In this document: positions 1 through 7,825 of the stretch, piece by piece | Position numbering within the stretch: the first letter of the stretch is position 1 | How the letters are laid out: every line of letters starts with the position of its first letter | NCBI GenBank assembly: GCA_964563755.1 | Contig: CAZLYC010000004.1 | Span: 73,101 to 137,100, forward strand | Source of the DNA: JABMQF01 sp964563755 | Lineage (GTDB): Archaea > Nanobdellota > Nanobdellia > Woesearchaeales > UBA11576 | Length of the DNA stretch: 64,000 nt | Direction of reading: 5' to 3' | Position numbers and translations under genes: made by a program | The notes under the pieces: model-generated | What the model was told of the DNA's origin: nothing | Database searches by the model: none | Seen by the model: the letters and a program-made list of their open reading frames with translations, nothing else

Positions 1-1029
1 AAAATAACTGTCGGTCCTGCTTTTTCAAAGGGCAAGTCAGTGATCACGAATAATGAGGTCAAGCACATAGGTCCGCATGTATCGATCAGTTTTGAGGTTT
101 CGAATTACCTGGACAAGAGAGACCTGGATTTCAACATGACTCTTTACAAGATGCTCGTGCCAAAAGAGGAGCAGAAGCAGGACTTAAGCAACATGCGTGA
201 GCTTGGCTGCATAATCTATGATAATATCTCGGATTATGGCTGGGACTATCTCGCAGGATATGAGAAGACCAAGCGTGAGATAGAGAACAAGCTTGTGAGA
301 CCTAACCTGAAGAAGGATATCTTTAAGATGCTTAGGGAGGGCACGAGGAAGAATCCTTCGCAGGTCGGCTATAACTGTTTCATGTTCACAGGGACTTATG
401 GAGTGGGCAAGACAGACATGGCTAAGGTTGTCGCGAACCGTCTCGGGTATAATTTTGTCGAGCTTCCTCTTGAGGCTGTGATGACCAAGTGGTATGGGGA
501 ATCAGAGAAGATTCTTGGAAAAGTTTTTGAGAGAGCGAGGACTCTGGGTCCTACCGTCCTTTTTCTTGACGAGATAGACTGCCTTGCAGGCGACCGTGAT
601 TCAGGGATGCACGAAGCTACAAAAAGGATAATGTCTGTTCTCATGACGAACACCGCAAAGACCAAGCTTGGTGATGATTTGGTCGTGATTGCCGCGACAA
701 ACAAGCCAGACACGATAGATGGAGGATTGATGAGACGTTTTAAGAAGCGTATCGACTTTCCTGTCCCTGAGCATGCGGACCTTTGCGCGATATACAGGCA
801 TTACGCAAAGCATCTTGATGATGCTGTGATAGAAGAGCTTGCATCTAAATCAGAAGGGTTCTCTCCTTTTGACATTCTGAATGTCTGCAACAATGCCGAG
901 GATTTTTATGTTGAGAGCATTGCTGACGGTGAAAAGCCTAGTCTTCCAGGAAAAGAGTTCTATATGCAGGGCATAGAAGGCACAGCAGGAGATAAGGCAA
1001 AAAAGAAGAAGATAGGTTTCGCAGGCTGA
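1..1029 (+). CDS. AAA+ ATPase, CDC48/proteasome-regulatory type, 5' end outside window
   Basis: Single AAA+ module, probably the C-terminal part of an ATP-driven protein-remodelling or unfoldase ATPase. The frame is open to base 1 with no stop, so the true start is probably outside the window; the GTG at 40 has no convincing ribosome site. Walker A GTYGVGKT is encoded near 391, Walker B VLFLDEID near 556, sensor-1 AATNKPD near 694 and the arginine segment RRFKKR near 730. The protein ends in a lysine-rich tail, not in the HbYX tripeptide typical of proteasome activators, so a proteasome partner is not supported. Its stop codon directly abuts that of the convergent methyltransferase gene. Family assignment is firm; substrate is unknown. 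Confidence 0.85.
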   Translation, partial: KITVGPAFSKGKSVITNNEVKHIGPHVSISFEVSNYLDKRDLDFNMTLYKMLVPKEEQKQDLSNMRELGCIIYDNISDYGWDYLAGYEKTKREIENKLVRPNLKKDIFKMLREGTRKNPSQVGYNCFMFTGTYGVGKTDMAKVVANRLGYNFVELPLEAVMTKWYGESEKILGKVFERARTLGPTVLFLDEIDCLAGDRDSGMHEATKRIMSVLMTNTAKTKLGDDLVVIAATNKPDTIDGGLMRRFKKRIDFPVPEHADLCAIYRHYAKHLDDAVIEELASKSEGFSPFDILNVCNNAEDFYVESIADGEKPSLPGKEFYMQGIEGTAGDKAKKKKIGFAG

Positions 1030-1665
1030 TTATTTTATTGCGAGTGTGCCTGGCGCTCTTCTTCCGACAGGCGGAGTGTCTGTCACTTTGAATCCTGCTG
1101 CTTTTAGGTTGTCGCGCACGACCCTTGCGCAGGAATACGTAGCGAGTTTTCCTCCTTTCTTCATGACTTTGTAGACAGAATCAAACACTTCTTTTGTCCA
1201 AAGCTCTGGGCAATTTTTTGGTGAGAACGGGTCAAAGAAGACAACGTCGAATTTCTCGTCGAGTGTTTTTATTGTCTCTCTTGCGTCGCCCATTATGAGT
1301 GTGATGTCAACTTTATTGTCTTTGTAGCTCTTATCTGTCGCAATCTTTTGCATAATTTGTCTGCACCTGAAAGGATATTCTTCACCAAGTCGTGTTATCT
1401 CTTGTATTATCCCGTCATATATCTCAAGTCCGACTATCCGTATCTTTTTGCCTGTGAATATGTCTATTGCTGCGGCTGAATTATAACCAAGCCCGAAGCA
1501 GAAGTTAAGTATTGACACGTTTTCGTATTTTTCTATCCCGACGACTTCAGAGTATTTCTTGTTTGCCTCTTCAATCGCGCCGGATGTAGAGTGGTATGTC
1601 TCAGAATACTCAGATGAATGGAATGTCGCAGAGCCGTCTGCTGTTATGATTTTCTTGTCAGGCAT
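1030..1665 (-). CDS. MnmC-like (DUF752) SAM-dependent methyltransferase
   Basis: About 211 residues matching the methyltransferase half of MnmC, which in bacteria finishes 5-methylaminomethyl-2-thiouridine at tRNA wobble U34. The N-terminal family signature is clear (DGSATFHSSEYSETYHS), followed by a SAM-binding segment (LNFCFGLGYNSA) and the FDPFSPKNCPELW motif near residue 145. The FAD oxidase half of bacterial MnmC is absent, as in stand-alone MnmC2/MnmD-type proteins. The start ATG lies four bases after the stop of the upstream gene, so the two form an operon. A tRNA substrate is inferred from the family; another small-molecule or RNA target cannot be excluded. Confidence 0.8.
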   Translation of the reverse strand: MPDKKIITADGSATFHSSEYSETYHSTSGAIEEANKKYSEVVGIEKYENVSILNFCFGLGYNSAAAIDIFTGKKIRIVGLEIYDGIIQEITRLGEEYPFRCRQIMQKIATDKSYKDNKVDITLIMGDARETIKTLDEKFDVVFFDPFSPKNCPELWTKEVFDSVYKVMKKGGKLATYSCARVVRDNLKAAGFKVTDTPPVGRRAPGTLAIK

Positions 1666-1669
1666 CGCT

Positions 1670-2065
1670 TTAATGCTGGTAAGCGCTAGCTATTGTGCCA
1701 CCTTGGGGAGATGGCTCCATCCTTATGTGGACTTTGTATTCTCGTCCTAGGCTTGCCATGAGGTCGGAGAGCTCTTCAGCTTTTTCAGGATTATAATTCT
1801 CTATTATCCAGCATGATTTTGGAGAAGCTCCTATGCGTGGATTGTCGAGCCATATGTTCCCGACGTGGGTTGTTTGGTCGATACCTAAAATCCCGCCTAA
1901 AATGCCAAGAAAGCCTTTTCTCTCTTTATACCTTAGGAGACCTATGACGTCGCGCTTTGGGAAATCTATTTCATTTCCGTTCTCGTCAGCTATGGCATAA
2001 CCCCATGGCTGGACGTGATTTGCAGCGCTTAATACAGTCAGATAGTTTTTTCTCCTGTCATACAT
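1670..2065 (-). CDS. conserved hypothetical protein, cotranscribed with MnmC-like gene
   Basis: 131-residue soluble protein that I do not recognise. It opens with a compact beta-rich segment and ends with SPQGGTIASAYQH. The start is supported by GGGTGAT seven bases before the ATG, and a TATA-like ACCTTTAAATAA stretch lies near 2099-2113 on the minus strand. The MnmC-like gene follows after four bases, so a link to tRNA modification is possible but rests only on position. No signal peptide or membrane segment is seen. Confidence 0.6.
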   Translation of the reverse strand: MYDRRKNYLTVLSAANHVQPWGYAIADENGNEIDFPKRDVIGLLRYKERKGFLGILGGILGIDQTTHVGNIWLDNPRIGASPKSCWIIENYNPEKAEELSDLMASLGREYKVHIRMEPSPQGGTIASAYQH

Positions 2066-2135
2066 GAAATATCACCCGATTATATGTCTAAGAATTCTGA
2101 TATTATTTAAAGGTATTGTGGTGGGTTTTTGCACT

Positions 2136-2495
2136 TCATAGTTCTGTTATATCGTCTTCGTTTACTGTTGTGGTCTCATCAGGGTCTTTTCTTATCGTCT
2201 CGTATCCTGCGGTCATCAGCATTACTGCTATTTTGTCATCATCTTTTAGAAGCTCTATCAGTACATGCCTTTCAGGGAGGTATTGTATTTTATTCCTTGC
2301 GTTGATATCTTTTGGCAGAGCGGTCAGTTTAAGTCTTGTATCTATGCTTTCTTTTAGCTTTTCTACTTCTTCTGTATTTACATTGATGTATACTTTGTGT
2401 TCGATTCCGCTGCAGGCAGCTATTCCTTCCAGGTAAAGCGCTTCAAGCGGCTGCATTGTCTGTGTTTCAACGAATTTCCCGAAGTATATTGCCAT
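2136..2495 (-). CDS. hypothetical acidic protein
   Basis: 119 residues, rich in charged amino acids, with no motif I recognise. The C-terminal end is strongly acidic (DPDETTTVNEDDITEL). No signal peptide or membrane segment is visible. A minus-strand TATA box (CTTTATAAATG near 2537-2547) sits about 45 bases upstream of the ATG, which supports a real transcription unit. It is transcribed divergently from the zinc-ribbon gene at 2639, and the two promoters share a 140-base gap. Confidence 0.55.
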   Translation of the reverse strand: MAIYFGKFVETQTMQPLEALYLEGIAACSGIEHKVYINVNTEEVEKLKESIDTRLKLTALPKDINARNKIQYLPERHVLIELLKDDDKIAVMLMTAGYETIRKDPDETTTVNEDDITEL

Positions 2496-2529
2496 TTTGT
2501 CTTGCCTTTTCTTTGAAACGATTATTCCT

Positions 2530-2602
2530 CTGTCATTTATAAAGATTTGCCAATGTAACTACTATTGAATAGACATTTTTCCTGATAAGCTTTATAAATG
2601 CC
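2530..2602. promoter_or_regulatory. divergent TATA promoters
   Basis: Two archaeal TATA boxes face away from each other: CTTTATAAATG on the minus strand (about 2537-2547) for the gene at 2136-2495, and GCTTTATAAATG on the plus strand (about 2588-2599) for the DUF5679 gene at 2639. Both lie at spacings giving short leaders before the start codons. Confidence 0.65.
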
Positions 2603-2638
2603 CTGAGTATTTCATGAATATTCAAGGAGGTTTTCAAT

Positions 2639-2785
2639 ATGGTAATGGGACGCTGTATGAAATGTCAGGAACAAAGAGAGATGAAAGATGCCAAGGCAAT
2701 CAAGATGGCTAATGGCAGGGATGCTGTAACAGGAGTCTGCCCTAAGTGCGGCACAAAGATGTTCAAGATCGGTAAGATGAAGTGA
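2639..2785 (+). CDS. small zinc-ribbon protein, DUF5679 type
   Basis: 48-residue protein with two CxxC pairs (CMKC near residue 6 and CPKC near residue 34) framing the block KMANGRDAVTGVC and ending CGTKMFKIGKMK. This layout matches the small archaeal DUF5679 zinc-ribbon family, whose role is not established; nucleic-acid or ribosome association is only a guess from size and charge. The start is well defined: AAGGAGG sits seven to eight bases before the ATG and a TATA box lies about 40 bases further up. A long T-rich stretch follows the stop. Confidence 0.85.
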   Translation: MVMGRCMKCQEQREMKDAKAIKMANGRDAVTGVCPKCGTKMFKIGKMK

Positions 2786-2820
2786 TTTTTTTTTCTTTCT
2801 ATTTTTTTTATTTTTCTATA
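2786..2820. terminator. T-rich archaeal terminator
   Basis: Several runs of five to nine T residues follow the stop of the DUF5679 gene. They overlap the 3' end of the convergent helical-repeat gene, whose TAA lies at 2808-2810. Confidence 0.6.
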
Positions 2821-3713
2821 TATAACTTCATGACCAGCTCAGCATAGCTCTTCTCATCAAGTTTCAGGCCTGTGAATTCCTTCCAGTTCTTCAGGCAGCT
2901 TATCTTGTCTGAGTTTATGCATGACCTATACTTCTCTTGCACGAGGTAATCTGGCAAGTCAGGTTCTATTCCTGTGCTCTTGTGCAGCGATTCGATCTTC
3001 TTGTAGCAGTCTTCGTTCATGAGGCATTCGACATAAGTCTCGAGGACTTCATTTTTTACGCCATCAGGTATCTTGCCTGTGAGTTCCTTCAGTTTTTCTA
3101 TGCCTGTGAAATCCATGTATTTTAGCATGTTGAGGAATATGTCCTTGACGAGCTGTTTTGGTGCCTTGATTCCTTTTTCTGAAAGCAGCGATATGTGTTC
3201 TGCGTCTTCAAACCTTTTTTTGGTAATCGCTGTCTCGTATGCTTTCTGTGCGAGGTACTGAGGCACTCTCTTCCCGGTCTCATGGACTATTGCGTCTAGG
3301 TCATCAAGCAGATTCTTGTCAAGGTACTTCTCGTATTGGTCATGAAGAAAATCATTGTCTAGTTCGACGTTCCATTCAGCATATCTTATCAGCTGTTTCA
3401 TGTTGTCTATCTGTTTTCTTCTCACATACTGCTTGAATTTCTTGTTGATCAGCTTGCCTGGCAGTTCAGGGCTTGTGTCTGATATGAGCGAGAGTTCGCT
3501 TATCTTTTGGAATTGGTCTTTTTCAAGGTATGATGAAAAGCAGTCCTGCAGGAACTTGTAATTGAGTTTTGGTTCTATTTCTGCTATTTCTTTCAGTACT
3601 TTGAAATCTTCTATCTTGCCTTCTTTCAGGTATAGCTGGTACTTTTTCTGTACTCTGTCTTCTAGGTCTACTCCTTTAGAACGTGCGAAATCCGTTAAGC
3701 TATCTATTGACAT
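2808..3713 (-). CDS. tandem 34-residue helical-repeat protein
   Basis: 301 residues made almost wholly of eight helix-hairpin repeats. A repeat-phase aromatic recurs at residues 25, 59, 93, 127, 159, 193, 227 and 262 (ATG-start numbering), spaced 34, 34, 34, 32, 34, 34 and 35. Each unit reads roughly YxxYLxxxxxxxxxxLxxxTGxxP. This resembles TPR/PPR-like solenoids in length, but the consensus fits neither. A TTG at 3728 would add five residues; the ATG at 3713 is preferred because GAGGTG lies seven bases before it. A TATA box lies at 3751-3760. No signal peptide or enzyme motif is seen. A binding scaffold for protein or RNA is inferred from architecture only. Confidence 0.7.
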   Translation of the reverse strand: MSIDSLTDFARSKGVDLEDRVQKKYQLYLKEGKIEDFKVLKEIAEIEPKLNYKFLQDCFSSYLEKDQFQKISELSLISDTSPELPGKLINKKFKQYVRRKQIDNMKQLIRYAEWNVELDNDFLHDQYEKYLDKNLLDDLDAIVHETGKRVPQYLAQKAYETAITKKRFEDAEHISLLSEKGIKAPKQLVKDIFLNMLKYMDFTGIEKLKELTGKIPDGVKNEVLETYVECLMNEDCYKKIESLHKSTGIEPDLPDYLVQEKYRSCINSDKISCLKNWKEFTGLKLDEKSYAELVMKLYIEK

Positions 3714-3846
3714 CTCTAAACACCTCAAGACGGGTTGTTTTATGATTGACTTATAAATTTTTCGTTCTTCACCACTTTGGAGTCATGATTCTCGAAAGTT
3801 TTATATAGCCTCGTGGACATATCTTTTATGGTGTTGGGGATAAACA

Positions 3847-4230
3847 ATGAGCCGTTATGATATAGAGGCTGAAGTCTACATGAAGCATGGTGCTGATGAA
3901 CAGTTAGCGAAAGCCATGGCTGACGCATTCAACACGACATCATGGGGGCCTTGGGAGCCTTTGAGTAAAAGGGTAGAAAACGCTTACACCGATACTCAGC
4001 TGACTTATATCAGCCTTGCATATATTGTTCAAGGCAAGAAGGAGATGGCCCGTTTCTACATGGAGCAGGCAGCAGAGAAATGTCCTTCTTTTACAAGGCA
4101 TAAGACTGAGTACCTTATCAATAATTTTGATAAGATATATGACGTCCTTGAAGCATCAAAAGCAGAGATAAATAAGTTGAGGAAGACGTTGTATAAGATG
4201 CCTACCGTTCTCGAAGATCATCTTAAATGA
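3847..4230 (+). CDS. hypothetical helical protein
   Basis: 127 residues, predicted mostly helical, beginning MSRYDIEAEVYMKHGADEQ. A middle segment (YISLAYIVQGKKEMARFYMEQAAEKCPSF) reads like one TPR hairpin, but a single unit is too little to assign a family. A TATA box (TTTTATATAG near 3799-3808) lies about 40 bases upstream. No membrane segment or catalytic motif is seen. The 110 bases after it hold only T-rich sequence, probably its terminator. Confidence 0.6.
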   Translation: MSRYDIEAEVYMKHGADEQLAKAMADAFNTTSWGPWEPLSKRVENAYTDTQLTYISLAYIVQGKKEMARFYMEQAAEKCPSFTRHKTEYLINNFDKIYDVLEASKAEINKLRKTLYKMPTVLEDHLK

Positions 4231-4374
4231 GTTTTACGTGATTCTTTCGGCATTTTATTTCTAATAGTGATTTTTTCGTTCCGATAAAAAAAGCAAGGCG
4301 TTGTTTTAATACCTGAATTCTCAGATTTTTTACCTTGTAGAGTGCGCGATACTGTCGGGTTTAAAGGTGGAAAA

Positions 4375-5121
4375 ATGGGCTGGGTTCAGGAGATAATGGA
4401 TCTCATAGGCAAGCTGAAGTTTCATGAGATAGTTTACGAGTTCCATCAGGCGCTGTATTTCAGGAATGGCGTTGCGCTTGAGAAGCGTAATAGGTGGCTT
4501 GATGACGAGACGAGGAGGTCTTGTGAGGCTCAAGAACGTTCTCTTGTGAAGGTCATGGGCTACTCTGCTTTTCTTCCTTTCCGGAGGCCGAAGCTGCCTG
4601 AGGAATTTGTACAGAGCGGGTACAACGGTTTTCCGGTCCATAAGGATCGTTTCAGCAAGGTGCTGAGGCCTGGTTTTTATCTTCATCTGCCTATCATAGA
4701 TGACATAGTCACTCAGTCAAAGCAGGAGAAAGTCCTTAATCTGGGAAACATAACCGTGCCTACAACGGATAATGAGAGCAAGGTGGTTGTTGTGAGCTGC
4801 AACTTAAGATATGAGATGCATGATTTTTACAAGGCGTATACTGCAGTCCATGACTATGAGGATTCGCTAAAAGACCACACTCTTTCGATTCTTGCGAAGC
4901 ACAGCCGGGGCAAGGCATACAGCGAATGGAAGGATACTGATGTTGTGAGCGAACTGGAGGAGAAGGTTCTTGCTGACCTTAGGGAAGTGGTGACTGAGAA
5001 ATGGGGCCTGGAAGTCCACAAGGTCTACATAACAGATAATGTCAAATGCACCATGCAGCGCATGCTCCATGAGGGGCCGCCTGTGATAGCGAATGTGGTT
5101 GGAGCGAATACTGCGAGGTAA
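4375..5121 (+). CDS. SPFH/band 7 domain protein without membrane anchor
   Basis: 248 residues with an SPFH (stomatin/prohibitin/flotillin) domain from about residue 85: VLRPGFYLHLPIIDDIV, then a T-x-DN strand, SCNLRYEMHDFYKAY and a helical segment ending in WGLEVHKVYITDN. The start at 4375 is chosen over an upstream GTG at 4342 because AAAGGTGG precedes it at proper spacing. SPFH proteins normally assemble on membranes, yet no N-terminal transmembrane helix or signal peptide is visible, so attachment would need the amphipathic N-terminus or a partner. It converges with the pseudouridine synthase gene with two bases between them. Role unknown. Confidence 0.75.
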   Translation: MGWVQEIMDLIGKLKFHEIVYEFHQALYFRNGVALEKRNRWLDDETRRSCEAQERSLVKVMGYSAFLPFRRPKLPEEFVQSGYNGFPVHKDRFSKVLRPGFYLHLPIIDDIVTQSKQEKVLNLGNITVPTTDNESKVVVVSCNLRYEMHDFYKAYTAVHDYEDSLKDHTLSILAKHSRGKAYSEWKDTDVVSELEEKVLADLREVVTEKWGLEVHKVYITDNVKCTMQRMLHEGPPVIANVVGANTAR

Positions 5122-5123
5122 AT

Positions 5124-5897
5124 TTAGAACTTTCGCGAAAATAATTTCTCTTTTATTTCTTTTTCTTCCATTATTTTGTAGTGTCCTTCTTTGAGGCCTA
5201 GTTCGGAAAGTCTCAGCTCTCCTATCTTTATCCTCTGGAGTTTCTCTACTGCGTTGCCTGTTGTCGCGAATATCTTCCTGACTTCCCTTTTCTTGCCTTC
5301 ATCGACGCTTATTGTGACAGAATTCTTCCCTGTCATGTGTATCTTGCAGGGTCTTGTCTTGTATCTTACCTTGCGTTCATCTTCGTCGACTGTTATCCAA
5401 ACTCCTTGCTGGAGGATGAGCCTCTGTTCTTTTGAAAGTGGATGTTTGAGTTCGACAGAGTATGTCTTCGGCACTCCTGATTCTGGCAGCGTGACCTTGT
5501 GTATGAGCTTGCCGTCATTTGTCATTACAAGCAGTCCGCTTGTGTCCTCATCAAGCCTTCCTGCGCAGAACAGCGAGTTCGCAATCCTCTTATCCATGCC
5601 TTTTAACAGGGAGAATACGCTTTTTTTATTCTGTTTGTAATCATTTCCTGCAAGCCTGCTTGACAAGTAACCTACTGGCTTGTTTATGACAAGATACACT
5701 CTTTCGCCTGACCATTCAGTCGCTTCCCCCTGTATCATGATTTTTCTTTTTGTAGGCTTTACATGATAGTCAGGGTTTGTGACTATCTCGCCATCTATGC
5801 TTATCTTGCCTTGGTCTATTGCGTCAAACACTTCTCGTTTTGTTTCGAACTGTCCTGTCTGTATCAGGTACTGATGTAGTCTTATCTTGCCTGCCAT
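5124..5897 (-). CDS. RsuA/RluB/E/F-family pseudouridine synthase with S4 domain
   Basis: 257 residues. An S4 RNA-binding domain (IRLHQYLIQTGQFETKREV) covers roughly residues 5-50 and is followed by the RsuA-type catalytic domain with GRLDEDTSGLLVMTNDG, where the aspartate of RLDEDTSG is the expected nucleophile, and KREVRKIF near the end. In bacteria these enzymes modify single uridines in 16S or 23S rRNA. The family is mainly bacterial and patchy in archaea, so lateral origin is plausible. GGAG lies before the ATG, and its TATA box (about 5935-5945) is nearly symmetric and may also serve the divergent tRNA-Gln gene. The target uridine is unknown. Confidence 0.85.
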   Translation of the reverse strand: MAGKIRLHQYLIQTGQFETKREVFDAIDQGKISIDGEIVTNPDYHVKPTKRKIMIQGEATEWSGERVYLVINKPVGYLSSRLAGNDYKQNKKSVFSLLKGMDKRIANSLFCAGRLDEDTSGLLVMTNDGKLIHKVTLPESGVPKTYSVELKHPLSKEQRLILQQGVWITVDEDERKVRYKTRPCKIHMTGKNSVTISVDEGKKREVRKIFATTGNAVEKLQRIKIGELRLSELGLKEGHYKIMEEKEIKEKLFSRKF

Positions 5898-5930
5898 TTG
5901 TACTTATCTCCGTTAAAACTAGAAATCAGG

Positions 5931-5945
5931 AAAGCTTTATAAATT
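5931..5945. promoter_or_regulatory. near-symmetric TATA box between RsuA-like gene and tRNA-Gln
   Basis: AAGCTTTATAAATTAA reads as a good TATA box on both strands. It lies about 35-40 bases before the tRNA and about 40 bases before the start of the pseudouridine synthase, so one box may drive both. Confidence 0.5.
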
Positions 5946-5974
5946 AACCATTTTTTTCATATGCTACATAAATC

Positions 5975-6047
5975 AGCCCCGTAGTGTAGCGGTCAATCAT
6001 CTCGGACTCTGGATCCGGGGACCTCGGTTCGAATCCGGGCGGGGCTA
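5975..6047 (+). tRNA. tRNA-Gln (anticodon CUG)
   Basis: Full cloverleaf: acceptor AGCCCCG/CGGGGCU, anticodon stem UCGGA/UCCGG with loop CUCUGGA (anticodon CUG), T arm CUCGG-UUCGAAU-CCGGG, discriminator A. The A1-U72 pair is the identity feature that archaeal GatDE uses to pick glutamyl-tRNA-Gln for amidation. CCA is not encoded and no intron is present. A T-run at about 6048-6056 ends the transcript. Confidence 0.95.
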
Positions 6048-6156
6048 TTTTTTTATATCCTTATTCAGGTGATTCTAAACGGAAATCAAACAAACTCTAA
6101 AATCCAAGGAAGAAATTGTAGATGCTTATACTGTCCTTGATGCAGATGGCCGTAAG

Positions 6157-6594
6157 TTGCTTGAAGCGTCGTACAGCACTGTCGTAGATACACAGGCAGC
6201 AGCTGATAGGATCAAGGAATTGCAAACGTTCTGCAGTAAGATGGGATACAGGAAGATAGGGATTGCATTCTGTAAAGGATTAAGGAAATATGGTGAGAAA
6301 CTTGATTCTGAGCTGTCAAAAGATTTTGAAGTTTATTCTGTCTGCTGCAATGTATGCGGGATAACTAAGCAGGAGATTGGAGTCAGGTATCTGAATGAAC
6401 CGACAGAAATCGCTTGTAATCCTATAGGCCAGGCTGCTGCACTGAATGATAAGAATGTTGATTTAGTTGTCAAGTGCGGTTTTTGCCTAGGGCATGATAT
6501 ATTGTTCTCAAAAAATATAACTGCGCCAAGCACGACAATAATAGTTAAGGACAGGAAGATGAAGCACAGGACTGTGGACTTGCTTGAGGATTAG
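6157..6594 (+). CDS. DUF1847-like metal-binding protein, start uncertain
   Basis: The frame matches the DUF1847 family: KMGYRKIGIAFCKGLRKYGEKL, SVCCNVCGITKQEIG, CNPIGQAAALN, KCGFCLGHDILF and a final VKDRKMKHR. Conserved cysteines suggest metal or Fe-S binding; the function of the family is not known. The coordinates use a TTG at 6157, but homologous-looking sequence continues upstream in frame to a stop at 6076-6078 with no ATG, GTG or other TTG. An AGGTG at 6067-6071 points to initiation near 6079-6087, where only ACG and ATC codons occur. Either an unusual start codon is used or the 5' end carries a frameshift or error. Confidence 0.7.
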   Translation: MLEASYSTVVDTQAAADRIKELQTFCSKMGYRKIGIAFCKGLRKYGEKLDSELSKDFEVYSVCCNVCGITKQEIGVRYLNEPTEIACNPIGQAAALNDKNVDLVVKCGFCLGHDILFSKNITAPSTTIIVKDRKMKHRTVDLLED

Positions 6595-6616
6595 TTTTAT
6601 GTTTAGAAGAGTTTTT

Positions 6617-7573
6617 TTATTCTTCTTTTCTTATCTTTGCGACGAAAAATCCTTCCGTATCATTGTCCTGCGGCCAAATCCTTAGGCATTTCTTGACTTC
6701 TTCAGAATAAACCTTGCCGTCAAATTCAGTGACTGCTGGTGAGCGTTTTATGTCGAGTTCTATCTTTTCGACCTTTGCATTCGGGAATTCTCTTAGCAGG
6801 AAATCAATCACTCCTTCGTCTTCTTCTGGTTCTAATGTGCATGTCGAGTATACAAGCGTCCCGCCAGGGCGTAATACATTGAATCCTGATTTTATTATGT
6901 TTCTTTGTGTCTTTGCCATGAACTCTGCAAGTTTTGGGTTCCACATTTCTATTGTGCGCAGGGATTTTCTTATGGTCCCTGTCCCTGAGCATGGCGCGTC
7001 GACAAGCACTTTGTCGAATTCCATCTCCCTGATCCTTTCTGCTGACATCTGTGATATTATTGTGTTGCGTACTCCGCACATCTGCAGGTTTATCCCGAGT
7101 GCTGCAATCCTCATTCCTGTGAGTTCATTTGCGACTATTACTCCTTTGTTCTGCATCATCTGCGCCATCTGGGTTGTCTTGGAGCCAGGCGCTGCGCAGG
7201 TGTCAAGTACCCTTTCTCCTGGTTGTGGGTCAAGGACTACTGGAGGTATCATGCTTGCTGCTTCCTGAACATAGAAGTAGCCGAGCGCGTGTTCCATCAG
7301 GTTGCCTATGTCCCACCTCTTTTTCTCGCCCTCTCCGCGATGCTCTATCCAGAATCCTTCCTTGCACCAGGGTACAGGGTCGAGTTTCCATTCGTTTGTG
7401 AGCCTGGATTTCAGAGATTCTACGTCAATCTTCAGAGTGTTGACCCTGATTGACTTGCGAAGGTAGGAGAATGAGTATTCCTTGAACTTCTCTATGTCTG
7501 TGAGCTGCGAGTATCGTTTTATGAATTTTTCCTTGAACTGCAGTTCTGCTGTTTTCGGTATGGTTGTTGGCAT
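6617..7573 (-). CDS. NOL1/NOP2/Sun-family RNA 5-methylcytosine methyltransferase
   Basis: 318-residue RNA m5C methyltransferase of the NSUN/RsmB class, the size of archaeal tRNA m5C enzymes. SAM motif DTCAAPGSKTTQMAQMM lies near residue 125, motif IV VDAPCSGTGT with the product-release cysteine near 195, and motif VI STCTLEPEEDE with the catalytic cysteine near 245. There is no separate PUA domain beyond the short N-terminal region. It is the last gene of a minus-strand run from 8086. Whether tRNA or rRNA is the substrate cannot be told from sequence. Confidence 0.9.
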   Translation of the reverse strand: MPTTIPKTAELQFKEKFIKRYSQLTDIEKFKEYSFSYLRKSIRVNTLKIDVESLKSRLTNEWKLDPVPWCKEGFWIEHRGEGEKKRWDIGNLMEHALGYFYVQEAASMIPPVVLDPQPGERVLDTCAAPGSKTTQMAQMMQNKGVIVANELTGMRIAALGINLQMCGVRNTIISQMSAERIREMEFDKVLVDAPCSGTGTIRKSLRTIEMWNPKLAEFMAKTQRNIIKSGFNVLRPGGTLVYSTCTLEPEEDEGVIDFLLREFPNAKVEKIELDIKRSPAVTEFDGKVYSEEVKKCLRIWPQDNDTEGFFVAKIRKEE

Positions 7574-7605
7574 AAAATAAGAAAAAATGATTTGTGTTTA
7601 AAATC

Positions 7606-7821
7606 TTAGCGCTTTTTCCTGGTTGTCTTCTTCTGGAACAGCAAGAGGTAAACAAGCGGTAATATTCCTATCGTGTTCAGTAGAAGCAACGCTATGAACC
7701 AGTACATCTGCTCATGTCTTGCGGATTTCCAGAGGGCTATTCCTCTCCAGAATATGTCCCATGCTATTATGATTATGGTTACTGTTATTACAGCTGCGCT
7801 CAATTGTTCTAGCAAGAACAT
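7606..7821 (-). CDS. two-helix membrane protein, DUF5652 type
   Basis: 71 residues with two hydrophobic helices (about residues 8-28 and 42-63) and a strongly basic tail KKTTRKKR. The connecting segment IFWRGIALWKSARHEQMYWFI and LLLNTIGILPLVYLL fit the small DUF5652 family common in DPANN and candidate-phyla genomes; its function is unknown. The basic tail predicts a cytoplasmic C-terminus. It starts four bases after the PC4-like gene, so the two are probably cotranscribed. Confidence 0.75.
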   Translation of the reverse strand: MFLLEQLSAAVITVTIIIIAWDIFWRGIALWKSARHEQMYWFIALLLLNTIGILPLVYLLLFQKKTTRKKR

Positions 7822-7825
7822 TTTA

